Positions 27,363 to 35,146 of a stretch of DNA of 64,000 nucleotides are shown piece by piece; within the stretch, counting starts at the first letter, position 1, and each line of letters begins with the position of its first letter. The position numbers were made by a program, and so were the translations under genes. The notes beneath the pieces are model-generated. The model saw only the letters and a list, made by a program, of their open reading frames with translations. It was not told the origin of the DNA and made no database searches. Source of the DNA: Gemmatimonadales bacterium (lineage in GTDB: Bacteria; Gemmatimonadota; Gemmatimonadetes; Gemmatimonadales; GWC2-71-9). The DNA is taken from contig JAWKQM010000004.1 of the NCBI GenBank assembly GCA_041390145.1, positions 1 through 64,000 on the forward strand, read 5' to 3'.

Positions 27363-29069
27363 GTGCGCCTACGTCATCCCGCCGTTGCGCTGCTGTTGCT
27401 GCTCCCCGCCTGTGCCGGACCGCAACCCTCCGGCGTCGCCGCCGGCTGGAAGTTTGCCGACCAGGCCCGCGTCACCGACGCGGCCAGCGGCGTCGTCGTG
27501 TCCGGAAGCCCGATCGCGAGCGAAGTGGGCCGGGACATCCTGCAGGCGGGGGGCAACGCCATCGACGCCGCCGTCGCGGTCGGGTTCGCACTGGCCGTGG
27601 TGCATCCGGAGGCAGGGAACATCGGCGGCGGTGGATTCCTGATGTACCGCGAGGCGGGCGGCGGTGTCTATGCGCTCGACTACCGAGAGGAGGCACCCTC
27701 CGGCGCCAGCCGCGACATGTACCTTGAGCCGGATGGTGATGTGTCCGATCTCAGCATCACCGGCGCGCTGGCGGCGGGCGTGCCCGGCTCCCCCGCCGGG
27801 CTGGTCGAGATGCACCGGCGGTTCGGACGGCTGCCCTTTGCCCAGGTCATCAACCCCGCCATCACGCTGGCCAACGAGGGGTATGTCGTCGACGACTACC
27901 GGCGGGAGTCCATCGGCGACGAGATGTCGCGACTCTACCTCTTTCCCGCCTCGCGCGCGCAGTTCCTCCCCAACAACCAGCCCCCCGTCGTCGGCAGCGT
28001 GCTCGTCCAGCGCGACCTCGGCCGGACGCTGGAGCGCATTCGCGACAAGGGCGCCGCCGGGTTCTATACCGGGCCGACCGCCGACCTCATCGTGGCCGAG
28101 ATGGAACGGAGCGGCGGCCTGATTTCTCACGCCGACCTCGCGGCGTACAAGACCTACTGGCGCGACCCGATCATCGTCCCGTACCGCGGTGACACCATCT
28201 ACTCGATGCCGCCCGCCAGCTCCGGCGGCACCACGATGGGCATGATCCTCAACATGATGGAGGGGTATTCGCCCCTCCCGCCCTTCGGATCGGCCGAGCT
28301 GATGCACCTCGAGGCCGAGGTCATGAGCCGCGCGTTCATGGACCGGAACGCCTACATGGGCGACCCCGGATTCGTCCACAACCCGATCGGCCAGATGCTT
28401 TCCGAGAGCTATGCCGACGAGCGCCGGGCCACGATCGATCCCAAGCGTGCCTCGAAGACCGGGGAGGTGCTGCCGGGCCTGAAGGACGGCCCCTCCACCA
28501 CCCACTACTCCATCGTGGACGCCGACGGCAACGCCGTCAGCATCACCACGACGCTCAACAACAGCTACGGCAGCGCCGTCACGGTGACGGGCGCCGGGTT
28601 CCTCCTCAACGACGAGATGGACGACCTGGCCAGCGCCCCCGGCAAGCCGAACATGTACGGCCTGGTGCAGGGTGACTCCAATGCGATCCAGCCCGGCAAG
28701 CGTCCCCTCTCGGCGATGACTCCAAGCCTCGTGGTGGACCAGAACGGGCAGTTGCTGATGGTCGTCGGGACGCCGGGCGGTCCCCGGATCATCACGATGG
28801 TGTATCACGTGATCAGCAACGTGATCGACCACCAGATGTCGCTGTCGGACGCGGTGACCGCGCCGCGGCTGCATCACCAGGGGCTGCCGAACGCCATTCG
28901 GATCGAGCGGGGGGGCTTCTCACCGGAGGTGATCGCCCAGTTGGAGAAGATGGGGCACGAGGTGAACGAGGCGGGATACACGGGCGACGTCGAGGCGATC
29001 ATCCGCACCCCCACCGGCTGGCAGGGGGTGAGTGATCCGCGGCTGGGTGGGGGGGGAGCAGGATACTAA
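27363..29069 (+). CDS. ggt: Gamma-glutamyltransferase lipoprotein
   Basis: The 568-residue proenzyme has a lipoprotein signal with lipobox LLPAC (Cys17), so it is exported and anchored. Family motifs: GGNAIDAAVAVGFAL near residue 63, NIGGGGFLMYR near 86, and the self-processing site STTHYSIVDADGNAVSITTT. Thr379 is the expected cleavage point and N-terminal nucleophile of the small subunit. LNDEMDDLA and PGGPRIITMV follow. It should hydrolyse or transfer the gamma-glutamyl group of glutathione or of other gamma-glutamyl peptides, possibly including cell-wall peptides. The start is a GTG. G-rich repeat DNA follows the stop codon. Confidence 0.93.
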   Translation: MRLRHPAVALLLLLPACAGPQPSGVAAGWKFADQARVTDAASGVVVSGSPIASEVGRDILQAGGNAIDAAVAVGFALAVVHPEAGNIGGGGFLMYREAGGGVYALDYREEAPSGASRDMYLEPDGDVSDLSITGALAAGVPGSPAGLVEMHRRFGRLPFAQVINPAITLANEGYVVDDYRRESIGDEMSRLYLFPASRAQFLPNNQPPVVGSVLVQRDLGRTLERIRDKGAAGFYTGPTADLIVAEMERSGGLISHADLAAYKTYWRDPIIVPYRGDTIYSMPPASSGGTTMGMILNMMEGYSPLPPFGSAELMHLEAEVMSRAFMDRNAYMGDPGFVHNPIGQMLSESYADERRATIDPKRASKTGEVLPGLKDGPSTTHYSIVDADGNAVSITTTLNNSYGSAVTVTGAGFLLNDEMDDLASAPGKPNMYGLVQGDSNAIQPGKRPLSAMTPSLVVDQNGQLLMVVGTPGGPRIITMVYHVISNVIDHQMSLSDAVTAPRLHHQGLPNAIRIERGGFSPEVIAQLEKMGHEVNEAGYTGDVEAIIRTPTGWQGVSDPRLGGGGAGY

Positions 29070-29090
29070 GGCAAGGCAGTTAGGCAGCGA

Positions 29091-29129
29091 GGCGGGGAGG
29101 CAGTGAACAACTCGTTCGGCCTCCCCGCC
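29091..29129. terminator. Bidirectional hairpin between convergent genes
   Basis: GGCGGGGAGGC (29091-29101) pairs perfectly with GCCTCCCCGCC (29119-29129) around a 17-nt loop. Flanking GGCAG and CTGCC strings extend it imperfectly on both sides. It can serve both the gamma-glutamyltransferase and the lipoprotein gene. The minus-strand side, GTAGGCAGGGCGGCGGC, starts at a stop codon and is nearly repeated at 53.55 kb. Confidence 0.65.
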
Positions 29130-29144
29130 CTGCCGCCGCCCTGC

Positions 29145-29918
29145 CTACCTGGCGGCGAACGCCTCCGTGACCGTCATTGAGACCTGGGCGCCCGGGAGGA
29201 CCGTGATGTCCTGGTCGCCGGTCTCGTTGGCCACCGCGGCTCCGCCGGCGGCGCCGACCACGCCACCGATGACCGCGCCCTTGGAATTTCCGCCGATGAC
29301 CTTGCCGAGGACTGCGCCGGCCGCCGCGCCCGCGCCGACCTTGCCGGCCGTGCCCGCCGTGATGCCCCGACCCTTCAGCGTGTAGTCGAGGTGATCAACC
29401 TTCCCGGAAATCGGGTAGCTGGTGCCGTCGATGATGACGGACACGAGCGAGGCCGAGAACGTCTCCTTGCCCCCCTTGGTCGGGGCCGACTTGAACTGGT
29501 CCAGCCGGATGTTGACGGTGGAGCCGGCGGGAATGACGAGGCGGCCGTCGGCCGACATGACGTCCGCGCCGACCTTGGCCTGCATCATGGCGCCGGACTG
29601 GGTGGTCCGGGAACTCACGGTGTCAGACACGGTGGCGGAGAAGGTGGTGCCGGCCGCCAGTTCGGGCGCCGGCGCCGGGGCGACCGGCTTGGGGGTGGGC
29701 TTCGGGGTGGTCGTCTTCGGCTTGGCCGTGGCCGGGGTGGTCGCCGTTGCCGGGGCGTTGGCCGGCGTGGCGGCCGTGTCGGCCATCGGGTTGGTCGAGT
29801 CCTGCTGGGCGAGCTGCAGGTCGCGGCTGAGGCTGTCGGCGATGGCGGCGTCGGACTTGTCGCCACCACCGCACGCGGCGATGGTCAGGACGCAGAACGC
29901 GGCGAGTACGTTGCGCAT
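29145..29918 (-). CDS. Glycine-zipper lipoprotein of unknown function
   Basis: The 257-residue protein starts with a lipoprotein signal (LTIAACGGG), followed by a disordered Ala/Thr/Pro/Lys region with TTPKPTPKP repeats (~60-100). A beta-rich domain of about 90 residues comes next, then a glycine-zipper (GKVGAGAAAGAVLGKVIGG) that usually marks membrane-inserting or oligomerising envelope proteins. The beta domain has an SGKVDHLDYTLKG string but no family I can name. The ATG at 29918 has AGGAG seven bases upstream; the longer frame is rejected. It probably sits at the outer membrane. Confidence 0.82.
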   Translation of the reverse strand: MRNVLAAFCVLTIAACGGGDKSDAAIADSLSRDLQLAQQDSTNPMADTAATPANAPATATTPATAKPKTTTPKPTPKPVAPAPAPELAAGTTFSATVSDTVSSRTTQSGAMMQAKVGADVMSADGRLVIPAGSTVNIRLDQFKSAPTKGGKETFSASLVSVIIDGTSYPISGKVDHLDYTLKGRGITAGTAGKVGAGAAAGAVLGKVIGGNSKGAVIGGVVGAAGGAAVANETGDQDITVLPGAQVSMTVTEAFAAR

Positions 29919-29994
29919 GGTGGAACTCCTATGGGGACGGCTTGCCGGGTGACAATACACTCGACGAGATTGATCTCATGACAATCCTGAATAT

Positions 29995-31743
29995 ATGCTG
30001 AAGCAGCTCCGGGCGCTTGTGCCCTACCTCACAAAATACAAATCCACCTACGCCATCGGGATGGTGTGCGTGGTGGTATCGAACGCGCTGATCACTCTCG
30101 GCCCCAAGATTCTCGAACATGGCATCAACCTGATCGACGGCGGGGCCTCGCCGGCCGCGGTCGGCCGCGCCGCGCTCCTCCTTGTCGGCGTGACCCTCCT
30201 CGGCGGCACCGCCCGGTTCGGGATGCGCCAGCTCCTGAACAGCGGCAGCCGCCGCGTCGAGTTCGACCTCCGCAACGACCTCTTCGGGCAGTTGGAGCGC
30301 CTGTCGCCCGCGTTCTATGACCGGTCCTCCACCGGCGACCTGATGGCCCGGTCGACCAACGACCTCCTCGCCGCGCGGATGGCGGCCGGCCCGGCGCTGA
30401 TGTACATGGTGGACACGGCGGTCCGCATCTCGATGGTGTTGCCCGCCATGCTGGCGATGAGCCCGCGGCTGACGCTCCTGGCGCTCCTGCCCCTGCTCGG
30501 CCTCCCCGTGGTGATGATCTCGCTCGGCCAGCAGATTCACCGGCGTTCGCTGGCCATCCAGGAGCAGTTCGGCACGATCACCACCCACGTCCACGAACAC
30601 ATCTCCGGGCTCCGGATCGTGCGGGCGTATCGGCAGGAAGCCGCCGAGACCGCGGAATTCCGGCGGCTGAACGATGAGTACCGGACGAGGAACATCGCGC
30701 TCGCCAAGGCGCAGGGGGCGTTCCACCCCCTGCTGGCCCTCCTGGCGGGACTCGGCGCCGTGGTGGTCATGGCCGTCGGCGGTCGGCTGGTCATGGCGGG
30801 CACGGTGAGCGTCGGCGAGTATGTCGCCTTCGGGGTCTACCTGATGATGCTCGCCTGGCCGCTGATCGCGCTCGGGTGGGCCGTCACGCTGGTCCAGCGC
30901 GGCGAGGCGGCGATGGGCCGGATCAACGCCCTCTTCCACGAGCGGCCCGCCATCACCTCCCCCACCAGTCCCGCCCTGCTCCCACCGCGCCGCGGTGCCC
31001 GCAGCGTCGGCATGGAGGGGGTCTGGTTCGCGTATCCCGGCGCCCAGGACCGCGGTTGGGTGCTCCAGGACGTGTCCTTCCGCGTGGAGCCGGGGCAATC
31101 CCTGGCCATCGTCGGGGCCACCGGGTCAGGCAAGTCGACGATTGCCGAGCTCCTCTCCCGGAGCTACGACCCCGACCAAGGGCGAGTCCTCCTGGACGGA
31201 TTGGACATCCGCACCCTCGCGCTGGAGGAGCTCCGAAGGAACCTGGGGGTGGTGCCGCAGGAGACCTTCCTCTTCAGCGCGACCGTCCGGGAGAACATAT
31301 TGCTGGGTGCCCCCGACGATGGTCGGCTGGACCGGGTGGCCGAAGTCTCGCAGCTGGCCGAAGCGCTGCCCGACCTCCCGAAGGGCTTTGACACCATGCT
31401 GGGCGAACGGGGGATCAACCTTTCCGGCGGCCAGAAGCAGCGGGCGGCCATCGCCCGTGCGCTGGCGCAGGATCCGCCGGTGTTCATTCTCGATGACGCG
31501 CTGAGCGCGGTCGACGCGCATACCGAGGCGCGCATCCTGACCGGGCTCCGGGACGCCCTCGCCGGACGGACCAGCGTTATCATTTCTCATCGGCTGGCCG
31601 CAGTCCGCGACGCCGACTGGATCATCGTGCTTGACCGCGGCAAGGTCGTCGAGCAGGGTGTCCACGCCGACCTGCTCGCGGCCGGCGGCCGGTATTGGGA
31701 ACTGCTGAGCAGGCAGGAACTCGAGGAACAGCTGGAGGTATAA
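29995..31743 (+). CDS. ABC exporter, fused permease and ATPase (MsbA/LmrA type)
   Basis: The 582-residue half-transporter has six membrane helices (~1-310) and a C-terminal ATPase. The Walker A motif GATGSGKST, Q-loop VVPQETFLFSATVRENIL, signature LSGGQKQRAAIARAL, Walker B VFILDDALSAVD and switch His (ISHRLAAV) are all intact. It should homodimerise and export a lipid, peptide or drug; the cargo is not evident. The start is an ATG with no strong ribosome site. A GAGGGAGGG element and then the SIMPL gene follow. Confidence 0.92.
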   Translation: MLKQLRALVPYLTKYKSTYAIGMVCVVVSNALITLGPKILEHGINLIDGGASPAAVGRAALLLVGVTLLGGTARFGMRQLLNSGSRRVEFDLRNDLFGQLERLSPAFYDRSSTGDLMARSTNDLLAARMAAGPALMYMVDTAVRISMVLPAMLAMSPRLTLLALLPLLGLPVVMISLGQQIHRRSLAIQEQFGTITTHVHEHISGLRIVRAYRQEAAETAEFRRLNDEYRTRNIALAKAQGAFHPLLALLAGLGAVVVMAVGGRLVMAGTVSVGEYVAFGVYLMMLAWPLIALGWAVTLVQRGEAAMGRINALFHERPAITSPTSPALLPPRRGARSVGMEGVWFAYPGAQDRGWVLQDVSFRVEPGQSLAIVGATGSGKSTIAELLSRSYDPDQGRVLLDGLDIRTLALEELRRNLGVVPQETFLFSATVRENILLGAPDDGRLDRVAEVSQLAEALPDLPKGFDTMLGERGINLSGGQKQRAAIARALAQDPPVFILDDALSAVDAHTEARILTGLRDALAGRTSVIISHRLAAVRDADWIIVLDRGKVVEQGVHADLLAAGGRYWELLSRQELEEQLEV

Positions 31744-31762
31744 CGGTGAGGCGGAGACAAAG

Positions 31763-31774
31763 ACGAGGGAGGGA
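31763..31774 (+). repeat. Short GAGGGAGGG element after the ABC exporter gene
   Basis: AAAGACGAGGGAGGGAGCG lies 20 bases beyond the exporter stop codon and 45 bases before the next start. It matches the core of the element up to the GTCGGA part and then diverges. Confidence 0.45.
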
Positions 31775-31818
31775 GCGCTTGCCGAAGTGATGACATCGCG
31801 AACCACCTGGAGAATCGC

Positions 31819-32553
31819 ATGAAGCAGCCCGAGCGCATCATCACCGGCGCGGCCATCCTCGCTGTCGGCATCGCCGCCGCGGGATGGCTGGCGGGCGCCG
31901 GCCTTGCCGCCAGCCGCACCGCCGACCGGTACGTGACCGTCAAGGGCATCGCCGAGCGGGAAGCGCAGGCCGACCTCGCGCTCTGGCCGCTTCGGCTGGT
32001 CGTCAGCGACAACGACCTGAACCGTGCATATTCGCGGCTCTCGACCCAGCTCCAGCAGGTGCGCGGCTTCCTCGCGCGGCAGGGCATCGATACGTCGCTG
32101 GTGGAGCTGCAGGCATTCTCGGTCAGCGACGCCTCCACCAACCAGTACCGCACGTCCGAGGCGGTCACCCGGTATGTCATCAACCAGACCCTCATGGTGC
32201 GGAGCAGCGATCCGGCCGGTGTACTGGCGGCCAGCCAGAAGGTGGGGGAACTTGTTCAGGCGGGGGTGGTGTTCTCCTCGGGTCAGGAATATGGCGGCGG
32301 TGGGCCGACCTTCGTCTTTTCCGGCCTGAACGACCTCAAGCCCGAGATGATCGCCGAGGCCACGAGCCGTGCCCGCGAGGCCGCGGACCAGTTTGCCACC
32401 GACTCGAAGAGCCACCTCGGAGGCATCCGCCGCGCCAACCAGGGCGTGTTCGAGATCCTGGCACGCGACCAGGCCCCTGGCATCAGCGAGCAGGGCCAGA
32501 TTTCGAAGCGGGTCCGCGTGGTCTCGACCGTGGAATATTTCCTGAAGGACTGA
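31819..32553 (+). CDS. SIMPL-domain (DUF541) periplasmic protein
   Basis: The 244-residue protein has an N-terminal hydrophobic anchor or signal (IITGAAILAVGIAAAGWLAG). The SIMPL domain follows: VTVKGIAEREAQADLALWPL, then LARQGIDTSLVELQAFSVSD and LKPEMIAEATSRAREAADQFA. It ends in KRVRVVSTVEYFLKD, the family's usual end. The molecular role of these proteins is poorly known; relatives are linked to oxidative stress and to membrane-protein signalling. It probably faces the periplasm. It may be cotranscribed with the ABC exporter upstream and the gene 28 bases downstream. Confidence 0.87.
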   Translation: MKQPERIITGAAILAVGIAAAGWLAGAGLAASRTADRYVTVKGIAEREAQADLALWPLRLVVSDNDLNRAYSRLSTQLQQVRGFLARQGIDTSLVELQAFSVSDASTNQYRTSEAVTRYVINQTLMVRSSDPAGVLAASQKVGELVQAGVVFSSGQEYGGGGPTFVFSGLNDLKPEMIAEATSRAREAADQFATDSKSHLGGIRRANQGVFEILARDQAPGISEQGQISKRVRVVSTVEYFLKD

Positions 32554-32581
32554 ACCGACGCTTTACCCCGGGAGCAGATTT

Positions 32582-35116
32582 GTGATGCCCTCGAGCTCAG
32601 CCCTTCGCCTCGGCGCCCTGCTTGGTGCCCTGCTCGTCACGGCCGCGCCGCTCCGCGCGCAGACCGCCGAGATGACCAAGCAGGAATATTTCCAGTACGT
32701 GCCGCTCACCTACCCGCGGATCGTCCGGCAGACGATCGCCGACAGCATCTTCCAACTGTACGGTCCGGCTGCCGGCAACGGATTCATGGACGTGGCACCG
32801 CGGGACGGCGTCGACGACACCCGGGGAGAGCTGCTGCACGCCCTCGGCGTCCGCTTCGCGCCCTTCATGATCCGCAACACCGGCAACGTCCCCCTCGACA
32901 TGCAGAAGGCCCAGGAAATCAGCGGCTCGACCATTCTGACCGTCGACCGGTGGGACATCCACGCTGCGGCGCGGCTGGTCGGCACCGAGACGGTGAACTT
33001 CGCGTCGCTCGGGGACGACCCCTGCCCTGCCGGCACCGTGTCCCGGGACAGCCTGCTCGCCCTCCTCCGCGTGCAGACGCCGATTGAAGACTGCCGCGTG
33101 CTCCAGTTGCTCCGGGAGTTCAACCCCAACAGCCCGCTGGCCGAGCGGTTCAACACCGCGGCCGTCCCGGCAGACGCGGATTTCTTCTCCGTGCTGTACT
33201 GGAACTGGCCGGGGTACAGCCCCGCCACCTGGAAGGCTGCGTTCGAGGACCCGGGAACCGGACTGATGAAGGAGGCCTACTGGCCCGCCATTTCGATCTA
33301 CGTGCACCCGTTCATCTCGCCCGTGGGGGTGCTGGGGAGCCCCGACCAGCGCTATGAATTCATCCTGCAATACTGGTTCTTCTACCCGTACAACGACGCG
33401 GGGAACAAGCACGAGGGGGACTGGGAACACATCAACGTCGTGGTGAGCCCGATGTCGCAGGTGACCGCCCCGCAGACCCCCGACCAGATCGAGGCACTGC
33501 TGCGGCGCACCCCCGACGAGCTCGGCGGCGCCGACCCGCTCGTCATCCGACGCGTGGACTACTACTTCCACGAGAACATGATGCCGGTGGACTACTCGTC
33601 GCCCAACGCCTATGCCCCGCGCGCGGAGTGGCGCCGGCAACACCAGGCCATTTCAGGAGAGAAATACGGCATGGCGGAAGTCGCCGCCATCGTGCGGTAC
33701 CGCGCGTGGGCCGACACCGCGGAGACGGTCGTCAACACCCATCCGATCGCCTACATCGGCGCCAACAGCAAGGGCCTCGACCTCTTCCTCTACTCGCCGG
33801 GCGCCCACAACCAGGACGGGCACGGCACCTACCCGTTCGCGGGGATCTACCAGGGCATCGGCCCCGCCGACGCCGCCGAAGAAGTCAAGAAGGGGTTCGA
33901 CCACCAGGCGTACCTGACCGGCGGGGCGCCCCTCCCCGACTACGTGGAACCGTTCGACTCGGCCAGTCGCGTCAAGCTCCTCCCCGACTGGGAACGAGTC
34001 TACACGCAGGTGTACACCGACCCCGACTACCGGCGGGATTGGGCCTGGTTCGTCCTCCCGATCCGCTCGGGCTACCCCGCCGCCAAGTCTCCGTTCGCCG
34101 GGATCGTGAGCCATGCGGAGACCGGCAACCTGGCGCCGTTTACCGTGACCTACAACGGCGGATGGAACCGGAGCGGCGCGTCGGGGGGCTATCACCTCTA
34201 CGATCCGCACCGGCTCCACGCGATCGTGACCAGTTCGCCGCTCGACCAGGTGCAGAACAACCTCGGCTACCTGAATGCCCCGATCGTCGCGCTGATCACC
34301 CTCCCGCCGGTCGACGTGATCTACAAGATTCTGCTCCTGCCGGTGCGCCGGATGTTCGGCAAGTTCCCCGTGCAGTACATCCCGAAGGCCGAGCTGCCGG
34401 TCCGGGTCATGTCGGTGGGCGGCGGCGTCATGACCGCCAACATGCAATCCGACTGGGTGGCGCTCCTGCTGGCGGGGCCGCAGCTGGGCGAGATCCTGGG
34501 CCGTTACGTCATCGCCGACTCCAGCCTCACGCCCTCCGGCCAGGAAACCGACAACGCGGAGAACGCCACCTCGTACGCGGTGCAGATGGGTTTCTATCTG
34601 GGCAAGCGCTGGGTCACGGAGAACACCTTCCACAACTCGACCAGCGGCCTGAGTATCTCGGTCCCCATCACCGACAGCCCGGCGGACCCGTTCGATGTGA
34701 CCGGCACGCTCAACTTCTACGAACTGGCCAGCAGCATCCGCTACAACCTGCTGACTGGCGGGATCCAGCCATACCTGAAGGTGGGGTACGGCTGGAGCTG
34801 GTATCGGGTGACCGACATCGCGACCGACGGCGTCCCGCTCTCCAACCCCGACGGCCCGTGGATCCGGCAGCCCACCTTCTTTCCGAACAACAACCTCTGG
34901 CCGAATACGACCCACTACGGGGCCGGGCTCGAGTTCTTCCTGCTGCGGAGCAACGCCCCCCTCTTCCGCGGGGTCGATGTCAGCCTGAAGGGCGAGTGGG
35001 CGTCCTACCACAGCGGTCTGGGGGTGTCATTCGAGAACGCGGCATTGCTCGGGTTCGACTCGCAGCCAAGCGTGTCACGCAGTACCCTGAGCTTCTTCGG
35101 AGTGATTAGCTTCTAG
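32582..35116 (+). CDS. Secreted Vps62-like protein with C-terminal beta-barrel
   Basis: The 844-residue protein has a signal peptide (LLVTAAPLRAQ). Its centre (~250-480) carries YEFILQYWFFYPYNDAG followed by HEGDWEHINVVVS, which matches the Vps62/DUF946-type domain seen in plants, fungi and some bacteria. The last ~200 residues alternate hydrophobic and polar strands (VQMGFYLGKRWVTENTF, ILLTGGIQPYLKVGYGW-like) and the chain ends in LSFFGVISF with terminal Phe, the usual signal for outer-membrane beta-barrels. I infer an outer-membrane protein displaying or carrying the Vps62-like domain. Its function is unknown. The start could be the GTG at 32582 or the ATG at 32585, with GGAG just upstream. 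A sulfatase follows 30 bases later. Confidence 0.75.
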   Translation: MMPSSSALRLGALLGALLVTAAPLRAQTAEMTKQEYFQYVPLTYPRIVRQTIADSIFQLYGPAAGNGFMDVAPRDGVDDTRGELLHALGVRFAPFMIRNTGNVPLDMQKAQEISGSTILTVDRWDIHAAARLVGTETVNFASLGDDPCPAGTVSRDSLLALLRVQTPIEDCRVLQLLREFNPNSPLAERFNTAAVPADADFFSVLYWNWPGYSPATWKAAFEDPGTGLMKEAYWPAISIYVHPFISPVGVLGSPDQRYEFILQYWFFYPYNDAGNKHEGDWEHINVVVSPMSQVTAPQTPDQIEALLRRTPDELGGADPLVIRRVDYYFHENMMPVDYSSPNAYAPRAEWRRQHQAISGEKYGMAEVAAIVRYRAWADTAETVVNTHPIAYIGANSKGLDLFLYSPGAHNQDGHGTYPFAGIYQGIGPADAAEEVKKGFDHQAYLTGGAPLPDYVEPFDSASRVKLLPDWERVYTQVYTDPDYRRDWAWFVLPIRSGYPAAKSPFAGIVSHAETGNLAPFTVTYNGGWNRSGASGGYHLYDPHRLHAIVTSSPLDQVQNNLGYLNAPIVALITLPPVDVIYKILLLPVRRMFGKFPVQYIPKAELPVRVMSVGGGVMTANMQSDWVALLLAGPQLGEILGRYVIADSSLTPSGQETDNAENATSYAVQMGFYLGKRWVTENTFHNSTSGLSISVPITDSPADPFDVTGTLNFYELASSIRYNLLTGGIQPYLKVGYGWSWYRVTDIATDGVPLSNPDGPWIRQPTFFPNNNLWPNTTHYGAGLEFFLLRSNAPLFRGVDVSLKGEWASYHSGLGVSFENAALLGFDSQPSVSRSTLSFFGVISF

Positions 35117-35146
35117 TCTCAACCTGAACAAAGGAGTCCCATCAGC

